Under the pieces are notes generated by a model, which was not told where the DNA came from, did no database searches, and saw only the letters and a program-made list of their open reading frames with translations. From Dichetophora obliterata (Eukaryota; Arthropoda; Insecta; Diptera; Sciomyzidae): DNA of 64,000 nt. The stretch is from the NCBI GenBank assembly GCA_963920525.1, contig OY986436.1:7701001-7765000 (forward strand), given 5' to 3'. The position numbers and the translations under genes were made by a program. Shown piece after piece: positions 34,001-59,935 of this stretch. Position 1 is the stretch's first letter. Each line of letters starts with the position of its first letter.

Positions 34001-37000
34001 TATTTTATTTTCTGAATTCTCCAGCCATAACGTGATAACACGCACTAATAAAATAAACTGAGATTTTCTTAGCAGCTGTGTTAAAAAAAGAGTCGTGTCG
34101 ACAGACAGACAAACAGACGGAAACGGCTAAATCGGCCCAGTTAGTGATGCTGATCAAGAATATATAATAAAATTTTCTAAACCAGACACGCCTTTTTATG
34201 GGCGTTAGAAAGAGTATAAAAATAAATAAACTGAATAGCTAAAAAAATGCTTTGATTATTCATACTAAAACAAGAGCGCCCTGCAAATGTATGCTACCTA
34301 CAAAACTGGATGCGCCCTTGACACGCAGCATGTGCTTGAACAAAGATAAAATGTTTTTCTCTCTGCTTTCTCAGTCTCTCAAACAACGCTTCTCATAAGG
34401 TTCTTTAGTGTAGCTTATACTACGGAACAATGATGTTTATGTTCAAGTATGCAACTTGAACGCAACCGAATAATGGCCTTGATAATGAATGCTACACAAC
34501 ATAAACGTTCAGTTCTCTCAAATGAACGCTTTACTACCTTAACGAACGAAACGTTAGAGTTTATTTTCGTTCCCTGGTTTAAACCATTAGTTAACAGCTG
34601 ATTTCTGTAATTAACCAAATGGTTAACTAATTGGAAGCAGCAAGCGTTCCAATTGCTTAAAACTGTGTCCATCAAACTATGTTCAGCTCTCATACGGCTT
34701 AATGCTATCGGTACTAGCATAAAAGAGCAAAACAGCTTTTACGATGGTATATAAAAAATTATAAATTTTTAATTTTTTCTTTTGTTACAAACAGTAAACA
34801 TGAAATACTGACGATGTGATTTAAAGGTTAAGTATGAAAAAACTGTCTGATCTCCTCAGATCCCGCACCCAATTGAGAAAGAACAAAAAAGAGGCAACCA
34901 GTGAGCAAAATCGGCGGAATATCATCTAAAGTGTCTAAAATGGGACTTGTCAAATCTGTTCGAACATTTGATTTTAGGATGACAAGAGATAATTTTTTTC
35001 TTGGAATTTTACAAAAAAATGTGTTTTGACAGGTAATTAATTCAACATTATGTTAATGCTACTAAAAACTTTATGCTCTAATTACTTTTTTTTAGTTCGT
35101 GAAAGTTTAAACCTTTTCCAAACAAAAAGTACATTAATCAAAGCAAAAAATTAAGGACAATTTGAAATATTTATAACTTTGAGCAAAATGTACATTATTT
35201 TTTATTTTGTTTATTAAAGTCTTTACCACCTTTGTATTAAAAAAGAAAATCAAAACAAAATAGTGAATGAAAAAAATCGAAAAATTGTCGAAGCGTGTCT
35301 AAAAATTCTTGAAGGCGTTTGAATTTAGCTAAAGTTCAGTAAAAAATATATAGTTTATACCTTTATATATCACTCGAAAGCTATACTACCATAAAATATA
35401 GTGCTTTGACATTTCTTCAAAAATATTCTGCGTTTACGTGCGGATCAGAAAAAATTTTTCATTTGGAAAAACGCTTAAAAATCATATTTCGCTTTAAAAC
35501 GCACTGATTTCATAGACAATTTGTAGGAGCTCTTAAATTTAAAGAAAAATAAAATAAAATGCAGAATGGAAAGTTCACACAGAAAGCTAAATGCGCATTT
35601 ACGAAACCCACATTTACGAACGGCCTTTAACTCGTTATAGGAATGAAAGGGTCAAATATATATATTAAATGCTCTTAAACTAATGTAGGATAAGTTCTAT
35701 GTAAACGTATGGTTAGTTGTTATGTTTTGTGTTGTCCCTCAGCCCAACCCATATTATTATGGGTAAATTTTTCGCACTTCTGATTGTTTTGGATCACTTT
35801 TATCGATATCTTTGAGATATTTTAATGATATTTGGGTTGGTTTTTAAAATGATCATACGCGGAGAAAATGTGAAAAAGCTGTAGTAGCTTAACTCTATTG
35901 TTATAAATGCACATTTCGATCTCAGTGTGAACATAACATAACTTAAAATAAGTTGTGACCAAATTTTGTTTTAGCAAACATTTTTTTAGAAATTTTTTTA
36001 AACTTCGTTTATTTGGTAAACTAGTTTTATGGGAGATATGTCTAAAAGTTAGCCGATTTTAATAATTTTTAGCATGATGTTTAAGTTTAGTTAAATAAAC
36101 TAAATGTACTCTTTAAAAACCCAAAAAGCCATTTTATGAGGGTTTTTTCTTAAAAAATTATGGTTTATATGGGAGGTAGGCGATGCATTTGACCTTGAAA
36201 TCTTAATTTTTTTTTTTTATTACTTTATTAAGGCTAAAAATTATTTGTAAAAAATTTCATGACCCTAGCTCTAATAGTTTCTAAAATCTAAAAAAGTGCA
36301 CTGTGCTCCATTTGCAAAGGTCGGTTCTCTAATGTGCAAGCTGAATTGTACAGGGTGTCTTACAATAGAGTGCAACTATTTACGGAAGTGAAAGATTATG
36401 TCGAGTTTAGCAAGAAATTGTTTGAGAAGGGGTCTATTAACACACCCTAAATAGTTGCTGAGTTAATTACTATTTCATGACTTCGATGTACACTAGTGTT
36501 TTTAGCAAAAAAAAAAAAACAACTCACGGGTTCGTGAAGTACTTTCAATAAAAATCAGAATGGCCGAAGAAAAAAAATCGATTTTCCGATTTGTTTTGAA
36601 GCTATCGAGCTTATAAGAAAAATATTTTAAGATCTTTTAAAAAAACTGGCCATCTTTTTGTTCATCTATAACCAATATTGATGATTAAACAAATAAAACC
36701 CGTTGAGTATTTCATGTTTTATAGCTATTTGAATGTAAAAGTAAAACACTTGCTTACATTAAACAACCATTTTCACAAAAACTGTCGTTATTATTATGAA
36801 TTATGAAAAAAAATAGTGAAACTTTAAAAGTTATCATTCATATGGTATGTTATATACATGATTTATTTCATTTTTTATGGTGGTTTTTTTTTGTGATGAA
36901 ATAATTTGCTTTTTTACCGAAAGTTGTTATTTCAAGTATAAATACCTAAGTGGCTTTGCTCCATTATAAAGACATTTTTTTATTCTCCATAGAATATATA

Positions 37001-37369
37001 TTTTTCAATATATCGAAAGGTAAGTGTTTAAGTTTTTAAAATACAATATATTTAAAATACAATATATTTTTAATACCTTAATTACATAAATTTAGTAATA
37101 AATAATCGTTCTTCTAATTAAAAAATTCAATCACGAAGTACTTTAATTTGCTTGTAAAATTAAAAATATTCTTGCAATTATATTGGCATTGCATATCATT
37201 GAGATCATTTAATTACCTTTCAAATTAGACGTCAATTTTTTAGATCCATGGATAGGCTCAAAGAAATAGTTGATTTTTGAATAGATCTTTTAGCAAGAAA
37301 CACAATTAAAAAATTGATAAGTCGATATCTAGTTGAGACATCGATTTTTGTTCGGCCAAAAATTTGTAT
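31095..37369. other. AT-rich intergenic DNA with dispersed repeats
   Basis: No gene is supported. Noted pieces: a direct repeat 'attggctgcgaacct' with about 50 bp of shared context at 31994 and 32159; a GC-richer island at 32395-32570; a (GACA)-rich module with 'tgatgctgatcaagaatatata' at 34095-34170, related to 45855-45925; and 34557-34590, matching 30082-30113 in inverted form. Confidence 0.45.
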
Positions 37370-38560
37370 GTTGCTCTCTACCACAAAACACTTCCAAATC
37401 GCGGCGAACCGAAAATCGTAGTTATTCCAATTTCAAGTATAACTTTGAAATAATTGCAGTTTACGGCCCAAGCGTAAATAATTATTTTCTTATTTTATTA
37501 AACGTATTTGGGCCTCCTTAGTCCAAAAATCTAAAAATAAAATATCGGTCTCGGATGGTTTAGGATATAAAGTTAGTGAAAACTTGAAAAAGTACAATTT
37601 TAAGCATGTTTTAATACTCCGTACAAGGGCAAATAATTTTATCTGTTAAATTCCAAATTTAATGAAAAAATCTAACTGTATTCAGTTAACACTTTTTAAA
37701 AAAGAGATTGCAACCCTCAGTAAATCCAAAACCGGCTTCGCTGTCTACAGTATTTCTGGATAAAATTCTCGTTTATATAAATAGGATTTCATATTTCATA
37801 TATTTTTTTTAAATTTTGTGATATATTTAATTCTTTATTTTGGGCTTTGTTCCTTCATAATTTTAACTGAATTTTGAAACTTTCGCGAATTTTATCTCCT
37901 AAGCCATTCGGGACCGCAGTTTACAGCCCACGCGTAAATAATTTTTCTCTTGTTTTTATTAAACGTATTTTCGTCCTCTTAGTCCAAAAGTGCAAAAATA
38001 AAATGTCGGTCTCGAATGGCTTAGGAGATAAAATAAGCGAAAGTTTAAAATTTCAGTGCAAATTATGAAGTGTGCGGAACAAAGACCAAAATAAAAAATT
38101 AAATATAGCTAAAAATTTAAAAAAATTATATGAAATACGAAATCCTACTATATAAAAGAGAATTTTATGCAGAAATACTGTAGACAACGAAGCCGGAGTT
38201 GGACTTACTGAGGGTTGTAATTCCTAAGAAGCGGCCGAAGGCCACCTATTAAAAAGAGAAAACTGCATACAGTTAGTTTTTTTCATTAAATTTGGAATTA
38301 AACAGATAAAATTATTTGCCTTTGTACGGAGTATTAAATCCAAGCTTGAAATTTTAATTTTTCAAGTTTTCATGAATTTGATCTCCTAATGGTTTAGAGA
38401 CCGACATTTTATTTTTAGATTTTTGGACTCAAGAGGCCCAAATACGTTAAATAAAAATAAGAAAAAAATTATTTACGCGTGGACCGTAAACTTCAACTAT
38501 TCCTAGTTATCTATGAGAAAGCACTTTCAAATTGCGGCGCACCGGAAAGCGTAGTCGTGC
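37370..38560. mobile_element. Large foldback element upstream of Su(H)
   Basis: Arms of about 350-400 bp are inverted. The left arm has 'tttacggcccaagcgtaaataa', 'caaatttaatgaaaaaa', 'ctgtctacagtatttctg'; the right arm has the complements 'cagaaatactgtagacaacg', 'tttcattaaatttgg' and 'ttatttacgcgtggaccgtaaa'. A third, central module (37900-38045) is itself inverted ('ctcctaagccattcg' / 'cgaatggcttaggag'). The outermost stretches (37385 and 38523, 'cacttccaaatcgcggcg') are in direct orientation, so the structure is compound. A related module occurs at 47640-47770. No coding sequence. Confidence 0.7.
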
Positions 38561-39361
38561 CAAAATTTCCATTTTTTAAATTCACTCCAATTTTTTCAAT
38601 ATATATACCACTTTTAAATTCAATATTAAGAACTTAAAAATGCCCTTTTCGCACCACCTTACTTTTACTCTTTTTGTACGTTAACAACACTTGACCACAT
38701 CTGACGTTGCACGCAGTGCAGCAGCAGAAGCAAACAAACACTCGCACAAACAGCCGTCAACCGCGACAACGAAGAACAACGCGATAGCAGCAATAAAAGC
38801 ACCGAATAAAAGAACTTCACATGGCTTTCGAACGCGCAGTCGGTGTTTCAATTTCCCAATGTTAATAACAAAAACTCACCTAAAACACGGTAAACTAAAT
38901 GAAGTAACTAAAAAAATTGCGCTGAACGAAAAGGATTTTATACGGCAGCCAAGTCTGCAAAGTGAACGCCGCTGCGTGTGAACGATGACAGCTGCTGTCA
39001 TTCCGTGAATTGTGCACCCGTCGTTTTTGTTGTTGTTTGCTGCTTGTGTGACGTTTCGTTTGGCATTTTTATTCGAAGCAGCGAATGAAATAAGGACAAA
39101 AAATAAGCTGTAGCGAAGCAGAGAAAGAAAACAAAACCGCGCACAACGGAAGCGGATTATTTGCTTGACTTTTTGTTTAAATTTGTTATTTAATTTAACT
39201 CAAACGTAAATCCTTACAAGTGCCAAAGAATTATAAACAAAAGAAAAAGTGCAAATAAATAGATCAACAAAATATTGCCAAATTTAAAACGCATTTAAAG
39301 TATAAACATAGAAGATAATACAAACTCTACAAACCATTGCTCAAAAACAAAACACAACAAA
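38561..39361 (+). promoter_or_regulatory. Probable Su(H) promoter and 5' UTR region
   Basis: GC content rises from about 38690, and CA-rich and AAC-rich stretches typical of fly 5' UTRs run to the start codon. No TATA box or initiator can be called reliably. A 96-codon open frame at 38691 begins with TTG and is low-complexity, so I treat it as untranslated. The transcription start is not determined. Confidence 0.45.
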
Positions 39362-39400
39362 ATGTTGCTCTACCGACCCACCGCCACGCCCCTGAACTAA
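39362..39400 (+). CDS. Upstream ORF abutting the Su(H) start codon
   Basis: ATG in a CAAA-ATG context (a strong fly Kozak match) encodes MLLYRPTATPLN and stops at TAA 39398-39400. The very next base starts the Su(H) ATG. It is in the same frame as Su(H), separated by this single stop. It would be expected to reduce, or permit stop-start/reinitiation-type control of, Su(H) translation; readthrough would add 13 residues. Inference from sequence only; it requires that the mRNA 5' end lie upstream. Confidence 0.55.
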   Translation: MLLYRPTATPLN

Positions 39401-54503
<15,103 letters not shown>

Positions 54504-55375
54504 GTATGTTGCAGCTATAAGTTTCTTTGGCTTTGGATTTGACTTGCGCAGCATTTTCGAGAGAATCCCAAGATGTTTGCCAAGATGTTTTTTTTCAATG
54601 AACAAAATTAAGATGCCGAAATTATTTTTTAAAAACAAATTCTTGTCATGCTAAATAAATTTGTATTCTTTAGACTTTAATTGTAAACTATTGTTTAAGT
54701 GTCCAAAGTATTGTTTAGCAAAGAAATGCTATTAAATTTTTTTAAACTCAAAATCTTTACAAATTGACTTTATAGAACATCTTCTTTATAAAAGATCTTT
54801 TTGAACTCAAGATTTTTAAAATTTTAATCAATTTACAATTTTAACTTAATTCTAAAAAAAAAAAAATAGTAAAAACAAAAAATGAACAAATATTTTAACA
54901 ATTACTTTTAAGCGTAGTTGTAAATGTATTTTAGAGCTAGTGTTAAGCTAAATTTTTTGTATATAAAATTTTATACGTAAAGGGCAAATGAAAAAAAAAA
55001 TATATGTATACATATATATATATATATGCATGCAAATGCAAACATATTTATAGCATACAAAAAAATATAGGATTTAAGTTGTACTACATTAAGCTAAATT
55101 TATTTATATACCAACACACACACACATACATACCATATATACATATAATTATATATTATATACCATTTTATTTTAAGCAACACAAGCAAAATAAAAGACA
55201 AAACTTTATAAAAAAAATATTCAAAGCCAGCCAATAGATGACATTTCCAAAAATGTCGTGTTTTTAGCTGTAAAAAAAAGGAAAACAGTCTAGAAATTCT
55301 TCATCTATTGGTTTTATATTGAGTGCTTGCGTTATTGCAAAATACACATAGTTATTTTCTAAGAAATAAACAAAT
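54504..55375 (+). terminator. Su(H) 3' UTR and candidate poly(A) signals
   Basis: AT-rich sequence with AATAAA at 54654-54659, 55190-55195 and 55364-55369, plus (TA)n near 55010-55026 and a CACACACACA run near 55115. Which site is used cannot be told from sequence. Confidence 0.5.
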
Positions 55376-55522
55376 TTTTTAAAAACCTTATTTTTTTCTT
55401 ATTCCTAAACCTATTCTCAAGCAATTAAGTGCTTTTTCTAACTGTTTGTTTAGACTTCAAAGTATTCTAACGGATATTCACAGCTTTGTCATTAATTTTG
55501 CTTAAAACACAAAAGCTAGGTT

Positions 55523-56288
55523 TTCTCACACGCTGATTTTTATAACGTTTTTCATCCTGTTTTGAGGCTGTGAGAAATGTTCAAGCAAACAATAGCCGCC
55601 TCACGCATCCATCATGTATAGAGTTAAGGGCATTTGCTCGGCTGCTTTTGCGTCTTAATTTTTTTATTTCTTAGCTTGTAATGTCATGAATTTCAAACAG
55701 TTTGCATTTTCTAGCTTCGTGTTGTTTTTTTTCTGTTTTTGCTGTATTTAATTAACGCGTGAGAGTATTTTTTCTAAGTTTTCTTAACTTTACAATTTTC
55801 CCATCATAATCTAGATTATGGCCATTGTCTGCTTACTTCAAATACTAACGAATACAGTTTTTGCTTTTCTTTGCACCCTCGCTTGAATACAGTACCTACA
55901 TATGTACGTTTTTTATTTCCAACTTGGCCGTATATCTCGAGTGATAAATGTTCATGACATGAAATTTTCTAAAAGCTGTTGTTATATCCTATTTTGTGGG
56001 AAAAATCTTAAAATATATTCGTAGTTTTAATTGATTTCTTTGGCTTTAACTGCAATTAAATGACAATAGAAAATAGTTTGCACATAACAGCAAATAGATT
56101 GCAATTTTAAGAATGCAAAAAATGCTTATTTATCATATAGTTAGCATATTTTAAACTTGCCCTTATTCTTGTTGTCACCTCGCCTATGTGAGAGTTCCCA
56201 TACTCGTGTCACGTCACGTAGTTCACAAACTCACGTCACATGACAACAAGAATACCAGATTTCTAGTGACGTGGCACGAGTGTGAGAA
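55523..56288 (+). promoter_or_regulatory. Cluster of four Su(H)-type binding motifs
   Basis: Matches to YGTGRGAA: 55523-55530 (minus strand, TGTGAGAA), 55569-55576 (TGTGAGAA), 55995-56002 (TGTGGGAA) and 56281-56288 (TGTGAGAA, inside the foldback at 56157-56326). They lie 1.0-1.8 kb after the Su(H) stop. In Drosophila an autoregulatory socket enhancer with several Su(H) sites lies downstream of this gene. Function here is inferred. Confidence 0.4.
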
Positions 56289-56326
56289 CTCTCACATAGG
56301 CGAGGTGACAACAAGAATAAGGGCAA
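56157..56326. mobile_element. Foldback MITE
   Basis: The arms TTGCCCTTATTCTTGTTGTC and its complement, extending through 'cacctcgcctatgtgagagttc', are almost perfect over about 42 bp and weaker further in (ctcgtgtcacgtcac / gtgacgtggcacgag). An internal 'tgacaacaagaata' gives a third partial copy. I see no clear target duplication, so the superfamily is open. Confidence 0.8.
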
Positions 56327-56557
56327 CTGTTTTCTATTATTTCGAATTATGAGCTGCTATTAGGTGCTAAAGATGTTTTAAAGAAATATGCACTTAAAAG
56401 CAAAAGTGGAATAGCTCACGGTAAGAAAAATCGTCACAATATCGCCTTGTCTTAAATATCACTAAGAAGCTGAGGAATATCTTTTTTTCTGTAATTGATT
56501 TTGAAAATAAAGCTACTAAGGCGTTGAAAATGCTGCGAATTTTGTAAAATTTATTAT

Positions 56558-57235
56558 TTATTCTTCTACATAGTCCTCTATTCGGCGCAAATCACCTTCC
56601 TTGGAGCCATTTTTTTAAGTTTGGGAACAGGTAATAGTCGCTGGAAGCCAAATCTGGAGAATATGGGGGCTGAGAAAGCAGTTCAAAGCGTAACTCTTGC
56701 AATTTGGCCATGGTTTCGATCGATTTGTGAGCTGGAGCATTGTCTTGCAAAAAGATAATTTTTTTCTTCAATAAATGGGGCCGTTTGCTTGCGATTACGT
56801 TCTTCAATCGGCCCAATAATTTGCAGTAATAGTCGCTGCTGATTGTTTTTTCTTTTCTCAAATAGTCGATTCAAAAAATGCCACTTGAATTCCAAGAAAC
56901 AGATGCTAACACCTTTCCGGCCGTTTATTGAGTCTTCTAGCGCTTTGGTGCGCTTCCACTGGGACTTACCCACTCTTTTACTGATTCCTTAGATTCTAGT
57001 GTATAGTGGTGGATCCATGTCATGGTCACTATTTTACGCAAAAAAATTAGTTAGTTTACGCTCCCCCGGTATGTTCAACTTTTCGAACTCTGCAATCCAA
57101 TATTTTACGGTTGAATACGACGAAGCAGATTCACCATAAAATTTATCCAGCTTTTCTTTTGTTTCTTTCCCTGTTTTGTTACGCAAAAAGTAATGCTTAA
57201 TCAAGGAGCGAAATTCTTTATCAATTTTTATAACA
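56558..57235 (-). pseudogene. mariner transposase, broken
   Basis: Minus strand. The N-terminal HTH region (KEFRSLIKHYFLRNKTGKET ... SSYSTVKYWIAEF) is readable near 57235-57070. After frame changes come SKESVKEWV (about 56960-57000), then KTISSDYYCKLLGRL, IIFLQDNAPAHKS (second catalytic Asp), and YSPDLASSDYYLFPNLKKWL, which carries the mariner-specific third Asp (D34D). Next, about 30 codons expected in the family are missing, and the end resumes as IEDYVEE with TAA 56558-56560. Frameshifts near 56860-56930 and the deletion make it inactive. I could not locate the terminal inverted repeats. Confidence 0.88.
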
Positions 57236-57659
57236 AAACCAAAACTTGTTTAATTTAGAACAATGTAACGTCACTATTCATTTACAGATCGATCTTACAT
57301 TTATGGTGTGTTCATGTTAAGGCTGCAACCCATCAAAAATGTCATGCAATTGAAGAGTGGTGGTGCCGTCACTTGGAGACCGGCATCATCTTTAACGCCT
57401 AGTAGTTATCCTTACTTACAGTACTTATCCTTCTCTGAAATCTCTAAAGAATACTCCCACCAAATTTAGAAAAATGTTAAATGGTGTGGCATTGCGATTT
57501 AACTTAAAATAGACAAAAATGCAATTTTTGGATTTTCATCCAATCGTACACAAATTTGCCATTTCTTCATCAATTTTCCTCAACGGTAGCTTATTAATTT
57601 TTTGGAACGAAGTTCCTTTACACTGCTTGCGGGTGGTGTGATTTGGTAGAAACCGTCAC

Positions 57660-58175
57660 GTAACAGTGAGATTGCTGTGTGTGTATGCGTGCGAATATCG
57701 AGCAGCCCAGTTGGAAAAGGAGCCCTGCTGTATGTCTGCTGGCAACATGCCTCGGAAGGTCAGTAGGCATGCTCGCTGCCAAACCTGCTTATATTTTTTT
57801 TATAGGCATGTCCTACTAAGATATGTCTGCCAAATGGACCTTTATCATACCATCATTCTACCTAGTTACAAAAAAAGCCCTGCCGGAAACATTCGTTGGA
57901 AGCCCAGAAGACATGCTCGTCTCGATATCCGCTTATATGCATTTTATATAGGTATGTCCTAGGACGGCATCTCACGGTATTAACTTTGCATTCATACTAT
58001 GAGATGCATGCTGCATTTCAGTTCATTTGGCAGAGATGCCGTTCTAGAACATGCCTGTACAAAAAGCATATAAGCAGGTATGAAGGCGAGCATGTCTGCT
58101 AAACTTCCAACGCATGTTACCATTAGACATACAGCAGGGCTTTTTGTGCAACTAGGTAGAATGATGGTATGATAT
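57660..58175. mobile_element. Compound direct/inverted repeat
   Basis: Two direct modules (57720-57820 and 57870-57965), each running 'agccctgc...', 'catgctcg', '...cgcttatat', '...ataggyatgtcct', are followed by a third in inverted orientation (58050-58140: 'gcatataagcaggtatgaagg', 'cagggctttttg'). The outer pair 'accatcattctacctagtt' (57850) and 'aactaggtagaatgatggt' (58151) is a perfect inverted repeat. Open frames here are incidental. Confidence 0.65.
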
Positions 58176-59239
58176 ATGGTAAAGTGTACTACATAAGTAC
58201 TTCACTCACTATTCACTTTCCAAATTAGAACATCTATAAAAAACATCTTTACGTTCGCAACTATAGAAATCAAATTTACCGTTAGTTTTTTTGTCGACTT
58301 AAATTCAGCCGGTTTTTGCAATGTCAGAAATGCTTAGAAAAAGTAATTGAAGGCTACAACAACAAATGCAAAAGCATATGAAAACAACAACAAGTATTCT
58401 GGCGATCGCGCCGCACAATTTCAAATTGTTGAAAATACAAAGTGGATTTGGCGATTTACAACAACCATGAAAATATTGAAGTTGTTGTCCCTTAAAATTA
58501 AACGGAATTTTGTATGAGCAAACACGATACGTACCTCACTTAGGAGTAAAGAAGAAGTTTTAAAATTTCAAAATGTAGACTTCCAACCCGATAAACAATT
58601 TCATATTTTTTGCCAATAAACTAGCTGATATATGTCCGGTGCCCGTGTCGGTAAATGTCCGACTTCTGCATCGAAAGAAGTGCTAGTTCTGGAACACCTT
58701 GCTTGGGCAGGCACAATGTACAAACGAAGACCGAATCGGGCACTCATCAGTCTATTGTGTCCGAATATAGTGGCTCATTTTTTAATATTTTATTGACATA
58801 ACCAGACTTACAACGGTACTATTTAAGGTGACTTACGAGGCATTTGTTGGGTATGCTTCGGGTACATTATAGTTAAGACTCAGACCAGTTTCGATACATT
58901 TCAGCTACTTTATTGACACAATATATGAATTTTATTATCGGGTCCTGTTCGATGAAGCTCGTTTGCATTCGGCTTAATATCAAGGTGTGACTAATTTTTT
59001 TTTCATAAACTTCGCAGTTCCTTACTACTCGTAATTTTTAAAAATAAAATGGAGTCTGATACTGATGACTGATACTACTTTTGTGCTTGAGTAGTTTGGT
59101 ACGGACACAAATTGTTTCTCGGATAAACTTAGCATTAAAATTATAATCTGCCACATTCCTTCCACCGGCAGGCCTGCTTTGTTTTTCATCTGGGTTGTCT
59201 CTTATTTCAATTAAGTTTTAATAAATTAAAACTTCAGCA
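58176..59239. other. Intergenic DNA, nothing recognised
   Basis: A slightly less AT-rich stretch at 58620-58880 has no recognisable frame or repeat. Confidence 0.5.
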
Positions 59240-59289
59240 AATGTGTGTAATACATGTAATACAATCTTTTTTTTTGGAAGTTCAACAAG

Positions 59290-59935
59290 TTTTTTGACAC
59301 TAGGGTGGACCCTAAAAATGTGTTTTTTATTTAAGGAATCACTGATTTCGAATCTGATGTTAGAATTTCAAAAAAGATTTTTTGTCATACTCTTTGTGGA
59401 TGCGCTAATCGCTGCTTTCGAATATTATGTTAGAATTTAGAAAATTTTTTTATGCTAGGGTGGACCCTAAAAAATTTGTTTTGTTTAATACTCTTTGTAT
59501 ATGTGCTGGCAGTATTAAGGTGTGGCTACTTTCGAACCTGATGTCAAAATTTCAAAAAGTTTTTTGGCACTAGGGTGGACCCTAAAAATGTGTTTCTTAT
59601 ACTCTTTGTATATGTGCTGGCAGTATTAAGGGGTCGCTAATTTCGAACCTGATGTAAGAATTTAAGAAATTTTGTTGGCTCTAGAGTGGACCCTAAAAAT
59701 TTGTTTTTTAAATACTCTTTGTATATGTGCTGGCAGTATTAAGGGGTCGCTAATTTCGAATCTAATGTAAGAATTTAATAAAATTTTTTGGCTCTAGGGT
59801 GGACCCTAAAAATGTGTTTTTTATACTCTTTGCATATTTGCTGGCAGAATTAAGGGGTGGCTACTTTCGAACCTGATGTCAAAATTTCAAAAAGTTTTTT
59901 GTCACTAGGGTGGACCCTAAAAATGTGTTTTTCTA
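59290..59935 (+). repeat. Tandem repeat, about 110-115-bp units, six copies
   Basis: Each unit contains 'tactctttgtatatgtgctg', 'gcagtattaaggggtcgc', 'aatttcgaacctgatgt' and AGGGTGGACCCTAAAAA. The last marker recurs at about 59303, 59458, 59573, 59689, 59799 and 59907; it is itself an inverted repeat, AGGGT-GG-ACCCT. The core resembles the repeat at 24939-25314. Confidence 0.85.

Noticed and set aside
30082..34590. A single 4.5-kb element bounded by 'gtggtttaaaccagggaacg' in inverted orientation
   Set aside because: Only about 30 bp match, and nothing between suggests one unit; more likely two separate MITE relics.
38691..38981. 96-codon open frame upstream of Su(H)
   Set aside because: It begins with TTG, is low-complexity (Ala/Lys/Thr), and lies in the probable promoter/5' UTR; no domain.
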